Counted from the first letter of the stretch, positions 6,911 through 16,993 are shown. The stretch: 41,454 nt of DNA from Rickettsiales bacterium (GCA_017999675.1 JAGNLL010000008.1:1-41454); one strand, 5' to 3'. Translations and numbers: made by a program. Notes: generated from the sequence alone by a model not told the origin.

Positions 6911-9900
6911 TTGATCAAAAATCTGCTTAAACATTTTTATCAAGAAAGTCACCTTGCCAAAGCTGCGCTTTTGCTGTCGCTTTTTGCATTTTCTTGTGCT
7001 GATCAGGGCTGTATTGACGCCGATGATTTTGGCGAGTTTGAGTCGCAAACAATTGAGGTTAGTGCCAACGCTGCTCAAAACAGTTGTAATTACGATCTTT
7101 CAAAACCTTTGGATGATTCAGACTTTCAGGGAGCAGGAGTAAGGCTCTGCTTTATTTCGGGCGAAAAATCTGTCACCGACGAAAATAACGTCACTCAAAC
7201 GGTTGCGGCAAATGCTGACCCCGCCGGATGTGAGGGATTTGCTGACGCGGCATTTAAAAACTTGTGCATTTCTCAATGCGTTCAAGATTGCCAGATGAAG
7301 GCGGGATCTGGCTCGATAACAATAGAGCCGACTTGGACCTCAACTTCTAAAAGATCTTCCACCGTAAATGACGGTGTCACGATAATTCCTGGTGCAGAAA
7401 TTACGGTTAACGCGATTGGCTCTATTTCGCTTGGCGATTCGGCAAATTACCCATCGACTTATGTTCAAGCCAACAACAACCTACCTCACAGCAAACTATT
7501 AAATTGGGGTGACTTATTTTTTGACGTAAGAGCGAGTCAAACTCTAGATTTGAAATTTAGCGGTAATTGGGGTAATGGCGAACAAGATTTTGGTGCCGGA
7601 GCAGCCGGAATTAGCAACGCCGGAAACGACCTAACTGATTCAAAAATTTACAACGGCGCAAAAAGACTAGCTGCATTTACAATTGCTCACCCAGCTGGAT
7701 ATAGCTTTAATGCCTCAAGATTAGACGAAATGTCCGGATCTATTGGGACTCCACTTTTGCCAGACAGAAATTTGTGGAGATGTGAATATAGTCCAGATGG
7801 CCTTTATGCAAAAGCTTCTTGCCATGGAGGAGATTACGAGGCTGGCGGATACGCAGAAGTTGATAATACCGCAGCACTAACCGCCTTTCCCGTAAGCAGC
7901 GCCATTGAGACAAAAATTCTTGGCACCAATGGTGGAATGATTAAATGGGATGGCGACGAGATATCTCCCGACTCTTACGACCCATTTGCCGATCCAGTGA
8001 CCGTCACTTGCAGCTATCCTGATGGTAACTGTTCTGGCTTTGACCCCAACTCGATGCCGCGCTATGTTAGGCAACTTATTGGCGATGCCAAAAACTCCCA
8101 AGTTGTAATTTTAAGCCCTTCAACAAAGGACTCCTACAAAGTTTCGTTTAAAAATCTCAGCAGCAATTCTGCCTGCAATTCAATAAAAATTTGGATTAAA
8201 GATGGCGCCAGTACCGACTCCACACTTGGCAATATTTTAGATAATGGCGGCGGCTCTGCCGGAAGAACCATCACCATTAGCCAAACTGACTGGAGCAGCG
8301 ACCACATCTCTCTAGAACCAAATCAAAAGATCGTCATCGATCAAATGAACACCGATTGCGGCAAAGTTATTGGGGTAAAATTTGGCAAATATAAAGATAT
8401 TGAGATTAAGCGATCTGGCCTTGTGAGTCTTGGTCTTTTAAAAGCGCAATCAGGAGTTGGTTCTGGATCTTGCAACATTAAAGGGCGCATCATTAATCCC
8501 AATGGCAGCCATAGCGATGCAACCTTTAGCAGCTCTGGAGCAATTGCCGGATACTCCGCTGATTTTTATGAATATGATAATTTCTTAAGCACTTCTTCAA
8601 AAGACCCTTTGGGCAGTGGAATCAATATTTCAGCTGACAGCTGGTCATCTGAGTTTTTTGTTAGAAAAGGCCAAAAAATTCGCCTTTCGCCAGAAAGTTG
8701 GGACGACACTTGGTCTGCAGGAGGCATGACAGCGCGCTGCTACACCGGTTTAGCAATGCACATCAATCCAAGACCGGCACTACTTTGTAGGGGTCAAAGA
8801 GATGACTTAATTCAAAACCCTAACTGCACACCAGAATATTCAGGATCAACTTTAATTGGCTGCAAATCTGCGGCAAAAGAGTGTCTGGATAGCGCCACAA
8901 GCGCTTATTGCCCAATTGAAGCTTGTCAAAAAAGCATTTCTTGCACCAATAATGCCGACATTCCTAATGAAATTTACGCCAAAAGTGGCTGCTCAATTAC
9001 TGGCACAGTTTTCACAAGCTGTCCTCCGTGGGATGAAACTTGCAAAGTTTGCTCTTACAACAGAAATGAAGGTGATAATCAGGCGCCCTTTACCAGCGAA
9101 AGCACTTGCGATAGTTGCTCTGCGCTAAGCAAACTAGCTGCAGAGTCTCCCGTAAAAATTAGCTTACCTAATATTGATCAATGCTACGACCTAGAAAATT
9201 ACAATGGCAAAGTAGCCAATATTAACATTGCAACCGGCTTTGAACCAGAAGATTTAGACAACCCCGATAAGGCCAAAAACGCTGTAAAAATTTCGCAATT
9301 TAATGGCTCTTACGGCAATTTTGAAAACTTCTACGACACAAAAACCCAAGACAGCGACGGCAACAGACTTTTTAAATCTTCATCTCCCGCAATTTTTACA
9401 CAAGCTGGCCGCTTAAAATTTTTCTTACTCGATGGCAATGATTTTAATGGCACTGGCGGCATAACCAACGCTTATTCCGATAATTCGATTAGCGGCGATA
9501 ACTACAGCGGCAGTAACGGCATAAAAATTAGCTTGTCTGGAATGCTCAATTTCAGCAATGGTCAATGGATGGAGGTAAGGCTCTGTAAAGAATCTTCTGA
9601 CAGCTCAGTTAGTTGCCGAACTACTCTTGCCTCACTATTGTCGACCCTAGATCAAGATGATTTAAGCTCGCCAATAACAAAGCTATCTGAACAACCCAAG
9701 CTTATTGAAATTATAGCGCCAACCTCAGCATCTGAGGCTAGTAGTCTGCCAGCAATTACAACGCCCTACAAATTTGACAGCTCGGGAAACCTCGTAAGAA
9801 CAAGAGACAAAGAATCTGGCAATGACTGCATACAAACATATGTTAACTCATATTTTTACTGCCACACCCACAATTATTTTACCGATAAAGAGCTTGAACA

Positions 9901-12900
9901 AAAAACCGACAACGGAAGAAGTGAAATTGCAAATGACACCCAAAAATTAAGACTAAGCTTCAAAATCATCGACCCAGAAATTGCCAACTGCAATATTGCA
10001 GACCCACTAAACCCAAGCGCAGCGCTTGATGGCATTCTTCTAACCAACTCTTTTTACAACTCCTCAGAATCCAGCTTTCAAGGCAAAACTTGCGACGCCA
10101 AAGCTGGAGAAAAACCCGGTGCCGAAGAAGACGAATGTCAAAAACAATTTTATTGCGCTAGTAAATATGCCAATAACAGCGGCTCTTATTTTGTAAAAAT
10201 TAGAGTTAAAAACCCCTCTCCAAGCGGTGTTTCTAGCTTTATTGGCGATGTAATTAAGCCAATAATTCAGGTGATGGACGGCGATGGCGGAGAGCGCAAT
10301 TGCAGCTCAACTGGTGGTTCTTCTTACGACGGTATTAAAACCAACAACCCTCTTTACGCTGCAGGCCCTGGAAATGACGACGAAATCTGCCTCGCCAACC
10401 AAGAAAACTGCACCAAACAATATTACTGCAAAATAGCCAACTCCGTTGGGCAAGCCGAAAGAGTTTATAGAGCTCTAATTTCAGACACTCGCTACAAGGC
10501 AATTGTCAGCATGTGCATCATTGTGATGTTCACCTTCTATGGCGTTGGATTTTTAATGGGTGTGAGCGAATTAAATCACTCAGAACTCATTAACCGCATC
10601 GTTAAAATCAGCCTAATTTACCTCTTCATAGGAGAAACCGGCTGGGATTGGTTTAACCTAATTGTTGTCAAATTTTTCAAAAACAGCGTCGACTATCTAG
10701 CCTTCATGATGGCCTCGTCTTTTGACAGCTCGCCAGCTATTCAAACAGCCATAGATAGCGGCAACTACTACGACAAATCGGTGCTATTTGCCAGCGTCGA
10801 TCAAGTTTTTAACCTACTATTTTCCGACGTTGTTTGGAAAAAAATTCAAGCCCTGCTTTTTGCCAGCATTTTTGGCTGGCTATACTTAGCAATCATTGTT
10901 GGTTCTTTTTTTATCTACATTATCGCCATTGCCAATGCCGTGTTTTTATACCTCGTAGCCCAGGTATTTATTTCTATTCTATTCACCCTTGGTCCAATCT
11001 TTTTTATCTTCACGCTCTTTCCTCAAACTAAAGAAATGTTTGACAATTGGCTCAAACAGCTAATTGCCTTCTCGCTACAGCAAATTTTCTTACTCACCAC
11101 CCTCGCCTTCTTCAACATGCTGATGTATGAAGTAATCAAACTTTCTTTGGGATATAAAATCTGCTGGAACGAAGTTTGGTCAATAAACATCATGGTTCAC
11201 GTTAGCCTACTTTCAGCTTGGACAATCGCCTCACTGCCAACGCGCACCAATGCCCAATCTAGCGTTGGAAATATCGGCAACACTGAAGGCATTCCATCTC
11301 TGTTTTCGATCTTATTCATTTGGGTCATCGCCTCACTAATGAAAGAATTTATCACCTTCATGACCAACGTTGCCGCAACAATTAGCGGCGGCTTAAAAGC
11401 TAGTGAAGTAGGTGCTGGCTTAAAAGCGGCGGCAGTAAAACTTGGTGGTCAGGTTGCAAGCACCGCTTACGGCAGAAGTGGTTTAAAAAATGCCGTAGAA
11501 TCCGCCGGCAATTTTGCCAGCAGACTGGATGATAAATTTTTCGACCACGGAAAAATTGCCGACAAAACACGCAAGGATAAAAAGAAACTCGGCGCCGACA
11601 AAGAGGCCATGGAAAAAGCTGGCGACAGCGCTGTAAGTAAATACAAAAGCAGTGCCAAAGGCGCTTCTGAACTTGCCGCTCTAAAAAAACCCGGCATGAG
11701 CGCAGCAGATGTTAAAAAGGCGCAGCAAGCAAAACTCAACTCCGTTAAAAACGATGCAATGAAGACAAAGGGAAAAGCCCTTGGTTATGAAGGAGAGAAG
11801 CTTGATGCAATAATGAGCGACAAAAACATCAATACTGGCGGCGGCAACAACATTTATGGAGTAGGAAAATACGCTGCAAAACTCGCCTATCGCTCTGCAA
11901 AAGGCACTAACAACAAATCAATCTCTGAAAAAGACGCCACAGCTTCGTTTTCAGCAGCTGAAAAAACAGCGGCTCTAAAAGGAATGACCAAAGAAGAGCG
12001 CGCAGCTTTTGCGGCTAGCGGCATTGAAACATCTAGATCAACAGTTGGTAAAATGCTTGGGGCCGGCGGAGATGCCAGAAGAAGTCTTGCAGAAGCTTTT
12101 AGTGGAAAAAAGACAAAAAAATCAAATGCTGACGAAGGCGCTGCAATCAAAAAATCTTTAAGAACCAAAGAAGGTCGCCAAGCCTTAATGGAATCTCTCA
12201 AATCAGACAAAACCAGAGCAATCGAACAACTAGAAGCTGAAGGAGAAATTCACAGAATGCGCTCGGGCTTTGGCTTTGCCAGAAGCGACGAAGATAAAGC
12301 AAAAATTGCAGAGCGAGTTAAACTAAATAAAGCGCAATCAAGTAAGGCTGACGACAAAAAACCAGACCTCAACGCTACCGCAGATTTGGCCGATGAAATT
12401 GCCTACTTAAATGATTTAGACGACATCGACGCTGAAGCAGACGCTACCGATAGGATAAACGAAGCCCTTGCAAATGAAGGCGGTGGCAAAGTTAAAAAAT
12501 TCAACAGAAAATTGGCAAAACGCAAAGCTGGCGCGGCGAGAAACAACATCTTCTCAGATCGCAAGGCAAATGCTCGAGAATCTATCGCCAAAAATAATAA
12601 TTCACAAAATTTAAGCGCCCTAGAAAAAGACTTAACCATCACTCAAGAAGAGCAAAAAATAAATGACGAAGAGATTGGTGGTTTAAGGTCAGAGCTTTCT
12701 GCAATTGATGAAAAACACGCTGCAGATCACGACATGGCCTCCTTAAGAGAAGCCGCCACAAAAACTCACTCCTTGCCAAAAAGACTTGCCAGCCCAGCAG
12801 CTCGCAAAGAGCATGAAGAGGCTCTAAAAGCTCAAGCCACGCTTAAAAAGCTTACTAAAGAAAAAGATGAGCCAAATGCAAAATTGAATAAGGCGCTAAA

Positions 12901-13669
12901 CACACAAAAAAACTTGGCTAAAAAATCAGCCTCTTTGAAAGAATCTATTTCAGACTTAAAATCTTCAATGACCCCAGAAGCTGCTCCAAAAGACGATGCC
13001 GACACAGTGACCTCATCTGGAGAACGCGACAAAGACCACAGTGCTTTAGATCCAAAAACAGCATCGCCAGAACCAGAAACTAAGAAAAAACCCCAAAGCT
13101 TGTTGGAGCGCATTGCTCAAGCCCTTTCTCGGAAGAAGAGCAAACCAACCATTCGCCAAAGCCTACGCGAAGATCTTGAAAGACGCAGAGCCATAAAATC
13201 TGCAAAACCAACGGAAGAAGCGCAGCCAGATCCTCAAGACCCAGAGCTTCTAGCACCAATAAACCCAAGCGATGCTGGCAATCCTGAGGAAGTAAATACT
13301 GAGGAGCGTAAACCACTAGAAGCTCCGCTGCTTGAAGAAAATAACCCAACAAACGCTGAGCAACAACCAGCCAACCCTGCAAAAAGAAGAACGAGCAAAG
13401 AGCTTCCAGCAATCAAAACGAGGCAGGCTGAAAAAAAAGCTGCACCAATAGATAAAGAACTCACCAAAGAGCAAAAAAAAGCTGCTTTTGATGCGCAGGC
13501 TCAAGCCTTAGCAAAGCCATTTGAGGGAGATGACTGGTTTGCCAACTTTAAGAAAAAGAATGAGCGCGATAAAGAGATCGATGCGGCGACTGAAGAAATG
13601 AGAAACTTAGATTTCGAAAAAATGTTTAACCCAGGTGCGCCAAAAAAACCGGATGAAGATGACAAATAA
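6911..13669 (+). CDS. Giant TrbL/VirB6-family type IV secretion protein
   Basis: 2252 residues, of which only about 300 are the conserved VirB6/TrbL core. Residues 16-29 form a hydrophobic signal ending AFSC, a possible lipobox at C29. Residues ~30-1190 are a Ser/Gly/Asn-rich ectodomain with many cysteines, densest around residues 615-735. Residues ~1192-1494 hold six or seven membrane segments, including GPIFFIFTLFPQTKEMFDNW, typical of Rickettsiales VirB6 proteins. Residues ~1495-2252 are Lys/Ala/Glu-rich and coiled-coil-like, presumably cytoplasmic. VirB6 forms part of the inner-membrane channel of type IV secretion systems, and Rickettsiales carry several enlarged paralogues. None of the other vir genes is here. 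The start is TTG 6911 without a Shine-Dalgarno sequence; C6 lies at 6875-6880. The 3' end overlaps the prepilin-like gene. Confidence 0.93.
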   Translation: MIKNLLKHFYQESHLAKAALLLSLFAFSCADQGCIDADDFGEFESQTIEVSANAAQNSCNYDLSKPLDDSDFQGAGVRLCFISGEKSVTDENNVTQTVAANADPAGCEGFADAAFKNLCISQCVQDCQMKAGSGSITIEPTWTSTSKRSSTVNDGVTIIPGAEITVNAIGSISLGDSANYPSTYVQANNNLPHSKLLNWGDLFFDVRASQTLDLKFSGNWGNGEQDFGAGAAGISNAGNDLTDSKIYNGAKRLAAFTIAHPAGYSFNASRLDEMSGSIGTPLLPDRNLWRCEYSPDGLYAKASCHGGDYEAGGYAEVDNTAALTAFPVSSAIETKILGTNGGMIKWDGDEISPDSYDPFADPVTVTCSYPDGNCSGFDPNSMPRYVRQLIGDAKNSQVVILSPSTKDSYKVSFKNLSSNSACNSIKIWIKDGASTDSTLGNILDNGGGSAGRTITISQTDWSSDHISLEPNQKIVIDQMNTDCGKVIGVKFGKYKDIEIKRSGLVSLGLLKAQSGVGSGSCNIKGRIINPNGSHSDATFSSSGAIAGYSADFYEYDNFLSTSSKDPLGSGINISADSWSSEFFVRKGQKIRLSPESWDDTWSAGGMTARCYTGLAMHINPRPALLCRGQRDDLIQNPNCTPEYSGSTLIGCKSAAKECLDSATSAYCPIEACQKSISCTNNADIPNEIYAKSGCSITGTVFTSCPPWDETCKVCSYNRNEGDNQAPFTSESTCDSCSALSKLAAESPVKISLPNIDQCYDLENYNGKVANINIATGFEPEDLDNPDKAKNAVKISQFNGSYGNFENFYDTKTQDSDGNRLFKSSSPAIFTQAGRLKFFLLDGNDFNGTGGITNAYSDNSISGDNYSGSNGIKISLSGMLNFSNGQWMEVRLCKESSDSSVSCRTTLASLLSTLDQDDLSSPITKLSEQPKLIEIIAPTSASEASSLPAITTPYKFDSSGNLVRTRDKESGNDCIQTYVNSYFYCHTHNYFTDKELEQKTDNGRSEIANDTQKLRLSFKIIDPEIANCNIADPLNPSAALDGILLTNSFYNSSESSFQGKTCDAKAGEKPGAEEDECQKQFYCASKYANNSGSYFVKIRVKNPSPSGVSSFIGDVIKPIIQVMDGDGGERNCSSTGGSSYDGIKTNNPLYAAGPGNDDEICLANQENCTKQYYCKIANSVGQAERVYRALISDTRYKAIVSMCIIVMFTFYGVGFLMGVSELNHSELINRIVKISLIYLFIGETGWDWFNLIVVKFFKNSVDYLAFMMASSFDSSPAIQTAIDSGNYYDKSVLFASVDQVFNLLFSDVVWKKIQALLFASIFGWLYLAIIVGSFFIYIIAIANAVFLYLVAQVFISILFTLGPIFFIFTLFPQTKEMFDNWLKQLIAFSLQQIFLLTTLAFFNMLMYEVIKLSLGYKICWNEVWSINIMVHVSLLSAWTIASLPTRTNAQSSVGNIGNTEGIPSLFSILFIWVIASLMKEFITFMTNVAATISGGLKASEVGAGLKAAAVKLGGQVASTAYGRSGLKNAVESAGNFASRLDDKFFDHGKIADKTRKDKKKLGADKEAMEKAGDSAVSKYKSSAKGASELAALKKPGMSAADVKKAQQAKLNSVKNDAMKTKGKALGYEGEKLDAIMSDKNINTGGGNNIYGVGKYAAKLAYRSAKGTNNKSISEKDATASFSAAEKTAALKGMTKEERAAFAASGIETSRSTVGKMLGAGGDARRSLAEAFSGKKTKKSNADEGAAIKKSLRTKEGRQALMESLKSDKTRAIEQLEAEGEIHRMRSGFGFARSDEDKAKIAERVKLNKAQSSKADDKKPDLNATADLADEIAYLNDLDDIDAEADATDRINEALANEGGGKVKKFNRKLAKRKAGAARNNIFSDRKANARESIAKNNNSQNLSALEKDLTITQEEQKINDEEIGGLRSELSAIDEKHAADHDMASLREAATKTHSLPKRLASPAARKEHEEALKAQATLKKLTKEKDEPNAKLNKALNTQKNLAKKSASLKESISDLKSSMTPEAAPKDDADTVTSSGERDKDHSALDPKTASPEPETKKKPQSLLERIAQALSRKKSKPTIRQSLREDLERRRAIKSAKPTEEAQPDPQDPELLAPINPSDAGNPEEVNTEERKPLEAPLLEENNPTNAEQQPANPAKRRTSKELPAIKTRQAEKKAAPIDKELTKEQKKAAFDAQAQALAKPFEGDDWFANFKKKNERDKEIDAATEEMRNLDFEKMFNPGAPKKPDEDDK

Positions 13670-14372
13670 TTTTTCCAAAAAAACCGCCTTCACAATTATT
13701 GAAGCGCTAATTGTTTTGTGCCTCGTTTCAATTTTAATTGCCGGTGTTTTCTTCGCTAAAAAAATGATTCGCGAAAACGACGTTAAAGCGCTGATCATGC
13801 AGATTAAAAAATATGACGCTGCGGTTAACGCCTTCACTGCAAAATATCACGCTTTGCCGGGAGACATTGCCGACACCACAACTTACGGAATCACCGCAAA
13901 TCACACTGGCGGCAACGGCAATAATGTTGTCACCGATCGTGCTCAGTCTCACCTTTCTGCTAATTACGAAATTTCAAATTTTTGGCTGCACTTGTCTAAA
14001 TCAAAAATGCTCGACGAAAATTACGACGGCAACGAAGATGAAGATGCAAAACTTGGCACCACTTTTCCTCTAAGTAAGCTTGGTCAAAAAGTTGGAATCA
14101 TTGCTTTTGGAGCTGAGGGAAAAACTTTTTATCAAGTTGGCTTTGAGTACTCCAACGTTGACCGCATCTACACAAAAGACCGCACCTTAAAAACTGACGA
14201 AGCATTTTTATTCGACAAAAAAATTGATGACGGCAATCCAAAAAAAGGTCGCGTTGTTGCGGCAGGTGGTGAGTCACTAAATGTTTTAGAAAATAGCGAG
14301 TGCGTAAAATTTGACGAGTACAATCAAAAAAACGTCAGCCCAGTTTGCCAATTACGAATTGAGATTCGTTAG
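13653..14372 (+). CDS. Prepilin-like protein with type IV pilin N-terminal signal
   Basis: 239 residues from ATG 13653. ATG 13659 is equally possible, and both lie inside the end of the VirB6-like gene, so translation is probably coupled. A short basic leader (NNFSKKTA) is followed by FTIIEALIVLCLVSILIAGV: the class III signal cut by prepilin peptidase, with the conserved Glu five residues after the cut. KYHALPGDI follows, a motif frequent in bacterial pseudopilins. The C-terminal half looks globular, with two late cysteines that could form a disulfide. The function is inferred: a minor pilin or pseudopilin of a type IV pilus or type II-like apparatus. No assembly ATPase or peptidase gene is nearby, and the coupling to a VirB6-like gene is unusual. 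Confidence 0.85.
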   Translation: MKMTNNFSKKTAFTIIEALIVLCLVSILIAGVFFAKKMIRENDVKALIMQIKKYDAAVNAFTAKYHALPGDIADTTTYGITANHTGGNGNNVVTDRAQSHLSANYEISNFWLHLSKSKMLDENYDGNEDEDAKLGTTFPLSKLGQKVGIIAFGAEGKTFYQVGFEYSNVDRIYTKDRTLKTDEAFLFDKKIDDGNPKKGRVVAAGGESLNVLENSECVKFDEYNQKNVSPVCQLRIEIR

Positions 14373-14436
14373 TTTGCTTAGTTGGCTTTAATGCATTGAT
14401 GACAAGATAAAAGCAGCAGCAACATTATTTACAAAG

Positions 14437-14453
14437 TATATACAAAACCCCCA
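14437..14453 (+). promoter_or_regulatory. Candidate -10 element and C-tract directly before tatC
   Basis: TATATA at 14437-14442 is followed by CAAAACCCCCA and the tatC ATG at 14454. If this is the -10 box, transcription would start in or next to the C5 tract (14448-14452), leaving a nearly leaderless mRNA. No convincing -35 box is visible, so this is tentative. Confidence 0.3.
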
Positions 14454-15182
14454 ATGACTCTCCAAGAACATTTTCTCGAATTGCGACGCAGAATAATTTT
14501 TTCGCTAATTTTTTTCGTGTTCGCTTTTTGCACCTGCTATTTTTTTTCAGAAAAAATTTATCAATTTTTACTACAACCATTCGCAGAAATTTCTCAAAAT
14601 AACGAAAGTCGTAGATTGATCTACACCAGCCCGGCTGAAGCCTTCACAACATATTTAAAACTTTCACTTTCTTGCGCGATATTTTTTTCTTTCCCAATTT
14701 TCGCTGCAGAATTTTATCTTTTTTTGGCACCAGCTTTATACAAAAATGAGAAAAAAAATATTCTGTTAACATTTTTTTTCGCGCCTTTTTTATTTTTATG
14801 CGGCGCAATTTTTGCTTATTATTTTATTTTACCTGCCGCTTTGCAATTCTTCGCAAGCTTTGAAACACAAGGCTTTGCAGCTACATCAACTTTACCTCTT
14901 CAGCTCGAAATTCGCGTGAGTGAATATTTAAAATTCGTCACAAATTTTTTATTTGGATTTGGTGTCGCGTTTGAATTACCAATCTTGTTGCTTTTTTTAA
15001 TTAGAGTTGGTTTTTTGTCCGCCAATGACTTGAGAAGAAAGAGAAGATATTGGATTGTGATTATTTTTTTAATAGCCGCCGTCCTTACTCCCCCAGACAT
15101 CTTGAGTCAGGTAAGTTTAGCAATTCCGATGATTCTTTTATTCGAAATTGCAATTCTTCTTGGTAAATTTTTTAACAAATAA
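14454..15182 (+). CDS. tatC: Twin-arginine translocase subunit TatC
   Basis: Polytopic inner-membrane receptor of the Tat pathway, which exports folded proteins carrying twin-arginine signals. 242 residues is the usual length. The N-terminus [14 protein letters not shown] is the diagnostic TatC start, which also fixes the initiator. About six hydrophobic segments follow, with [14 protein letters not shown] and [11 protein letters not shown], both standard TatC signatures. tatA and tatB are not in the window. A possible client is the superoxide dismutase at 22666, whose export signal has a KR pair. The 5' leader holds a C5 tract instead of a Shine-Dalgarno sequence. The histone-like gene starts 12 bases after the stop. 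Confidence 0.96.
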   Translation: MTLQEHFLELRRRIIFSLIFFVFAFCTCYFFSEKIYQFLLQPFAEISQNNESRRLIYTSPAEAFTTYLKLSLSCAIFFSFPIFAAEFYLFLAPALYKNEKKNILLTFFFAPFLFLCGAIFAYYFILPAALQFFASFETQGFAATSTLPLQLEIRVSEYLKFVTNFLFGFGVAFELPILLLFLIRVGFLSANDLRRKRRYWIVIIFLIAAVLTPPDILSQVSLAIPMILLFEIAILLGKFFNK

Positions 15183-15194
15183 AAAACAAATTTT

Positions 15195-15410
15195 ATGGCT
15201 ACCGTAAAAAAAGTTGTAAAAAAAGCTCCTGCTAAAAAAGTAGTTGCTAAGAAAGCTCCAGCTAAAAAAGCTGTTGTAAAAAAAGCTCCTGCTAAAAAAG
15301 TTGTAGCTAAAAAAGCTCCTGCAAAAAAAGTAGTTGCTAAGAAAGTTGTAGCTAAAAAAGCTCCTGCTAAAAAAGTTGTAGCTAAAAAAGCTCCTGCTAA
15401 GAAAAAGTAA
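15195..15410 (+). CDS. Lys/Ala-rich histone H1-like repeat protein
   Basis: 71 residues made almost only of K, A, P and V. After [10 protein letters not shown] the block APAKK occurs six times, separated by VVAKK or AVVKK, so the unit is a decapeptide (30 bases). Composition and repetition match bacterial histone H1-like proteins such as chlamydial Hc proteins and alphaproteobacterial AAKKAP-type tails, which bind DNA without a fixed fold. Nucleoid binding is inferred from composition only. Repetition at DNA level makes unit number prone to change between strains. It starts 12 bases after tatC and is followed by a clear terminator, so it ends the transcription unit. Confidence 0.85.
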   Translation: MATVKKVVKKAPAKKVVAKKAPAKKAVVKKAPAKKVVAKKAPAKKVVAKKVVAKKAPAKKVVAKKAPAKKK

Positions 15411-15438
15411 GAAAGTAGAAAATCTAAAAAGTTAAAAA

Positions 15439-15470
15439 GGCGTGGCCTCGAAAGAGACCACGCCTTTTTT
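15439..15470 (+). terminator. Rho-independent terminator after the histone-like gene
   Basis: GGCGTGGCCTC-GAAA-GAGACCACGCC forms an 11-bp stem with one C/A mismatch and a stable GAAA tetraloop, followed by T6. A-tracts on the left side make it potentially bidirectional, which would also serve the convergent gene ending at 15492. Confidence 0.92.
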
Positions 15471-15491
15471 ATTGCCTAAAATTACCTAAAA

Positions 15492-15986
15492 CTATCTCAC
15501 CTTATTTTGATCTTTCGCCGCACCAAATGCCTGTGTGACTGTCACTTTTACTGGAGAATTTTTTGGCGTTCTTGCCTGATTTTCAGTATTTACAATGTCG
15601 CACAAAATATCTAGCGACACACCGCCATCGTGACACATGCAAATTGTAAAAGTTTTTCTGTCCAAACTTTCTACGGTTTTGCGATTAATCACTCTTAATC
15701 CCCCCGCCTTACGAGAAAAAACAAACAGACGATTTAAAATTTTAATGTAGTCATTAATGCGCTTGTTAGCGTGTGGCGGAACCGTGCCCGCCATAATTTG
15801 CTCGTCGGTTGCATTAATCAAATAATCAAAAATTAACTCAGCAACTTCTGCGGTTTCTTCTTCAATTTTTTGAAAAACTTCGCTGATTGCCTGTAAGTTC
15901 TCCATCATTTCAGCTGAGGCATTTTTTGGAAATGTTGAAGGCGCTTGCAAATTTTTATCTTCTAAAGCGTCAGTATTTTTGCTCAT
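15492..15986 (-). CDS. Conserved-looking protein of unknown function
   Basis: 164 residues, not recognised. The N-terminal ~30 residues are polar and probably disordered. Residues ~28-95 look helical and acidic (VFQKIEEETAEVAELIFDYL). A more mixed part follows with TFTICMCHDGGVSLDILCDI, containing three cysteines and a His. No signal peptide or membrane segment is seen. It is the third gene of a tight minus-strand operon after gst and amgK, starting only 4 bases after the amgK stop, which argues for a real gene. The upstream AAGAAA is at best a weak ribosome site. The function cannot be inferred from context with any safety. Confidence 0.75.
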   Translation of the reverse strand: MSKNTDALEDKNLQAPSTFPKNASAEMMENLQAISEVFQKIEEETAEVAELIFDYLINATDEQIMAGTVPPHANKRINDYIKILNRLFVFSRKAGGLRVINRKTVESLDRKTFTICMCHDGGVSLDILCDIVNTENQARTPKNSPVKVTVTQAFGAAKDQNKVR

Positions 15987-15990
15987 TTTC

Positions 15991-16989
15991 TTAAATGTAG
16001 TTTTTAATTAACTGCGAAATTTCAAGCAGAATCGGATTTTTCGATTTCAACCTTAGCCTTACAAAACCAAGCACTCGCGGCAAAAGATTTAAGTAGTGAT
16101 GTTTGCCGTCTCGCACTGAAAGACGCGCAAAAATTCCTAAAATTTTCATGTTGCGTTGCAGCGACAAAATTTCGTAATCATTTTTAAAATCTTCTTTGTT
16201 GCAATCTGAGCGACTCAAATAGTGCTCAAAAAGTTTAACGCGATTTTCTTCGCTCACGTCTCTTCTGGCATCTTCAAGCAGCGAAACCAAGTCGTAAGCT
16301 TTTGAACCAAGCACAGCGTCTTGAAAATCAAGCAGACCCACCTGCTCTACCACAACCCTACTTGGCAAAATCATTAAGTTGTCGGCGTGGTAATCGCGCA
16401 AAACCAAAACTGGTTCTTCGTTTTTTTGCAAATGGTCGCGCAAAGACTTGCACTGCGCCATTTGGTCAAAAACCTGAAACCACAAAAATTTAAAACGCGC
16501 ACGATCCTGCAAACTCATCGATTTTTTCTGCAGCGGTAAATACCAATCTACAAACAACATTACTTCGCGAAAAAGCAGCGCGTGGTTGTAACTTGGCAAA
16601 TCTTGCGGCACCGCTTTTTTGTGCAACTCAAGCAAGCAGTCACAAGCTTTTTCGTAAAGCGGCAATTCTTGCGCCGCGTCGCGCGCTAAAATTCTTCCGT
16701 AGGTGTCGTCACCAAAATCTTCTAACAACAAAAATCCAAACTCGTCATCACGTGCAAAAATTTTTGGCGCCGAAAAATTTTGTGAAACCAAAAATTCAGC
16801 AATTTTTACAAAAGGCTTTACGTCTTCGTGAGATGGTGGCGCAAACATTAAAATGTAAGTTTGGTCGCCAAAAATAATTCGGTAGTAAGAACGAAAAGAA
16901 GCATCGCCCGCAACTTTTCTAATTTCACAATCTGCAATTTTATTTTTTGCTAGAAACGCTCGCGCAGCGCCTTCGTCAAGCTCGATCAT
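15991..16989 (-). CDS. amgK: Anomeric MurNAc/GlcNAc kinase-like phosphotransferase (AmgK family)
   Basis: 332 residues of the APH/choline-kinase-like fold, closest in layout to AmgK (COG3178), which phosphorylates the anomeric carbon of N-acetylmuramic acid so that MurU can make UDP-MurNAc directly. Visible are the N-terminal GDASFRSYYRI, the catalytic loop LRDYHADN (197-204, with D199 and N204) and the Mg-binding LLDFQDA (219-225). nagZ lies in the same window and supplies the upstream step of this murein recycling route; murU was not seen. The gene is second in the gst-amgK-unknown operon, 4 bases after gst. Another small-molecule kinase activity cannot be excluded. Confidence 0.88.
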   Translation of the reverse strand: MIELDEGAARAFLAKNKIADCEIRKVAGDASFRSYYRIIFGDQTYILMFAPPSHEDVKPFVKIAEFLVSQNFSAPKIFARDDEFGFLLLEDFGDDTYGRILARDAAQELPLYEKACDCLLELHKKAVPQDLPSYNHALLFREVMLFVDWYLPLQKKSMSLQDRARFKFLWFQVFDQMAQCKSLRDHLQKNEEPVLVLRDYHADNLMILPSRVVVEQVGLLDFQDAVLGSKAYDLVSLLEDARRDVSEENRVKLFEHYLSRSDCNKEDFKNDYEILSLQRNMKILGIFARLSVRDGKHHYLNLLPRVLGFVRLRLKSKNPILLEISQLIKNYI

Positions 16990-16993
16990 TTTT

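Noticed and set aside
11467-13504. Several minus-strand open frames of 60-110 codons inside the virB6-like gene
   Set aside because: They mirror the Lys/Ala/Glu-rich coding strand and show no independent protein features.
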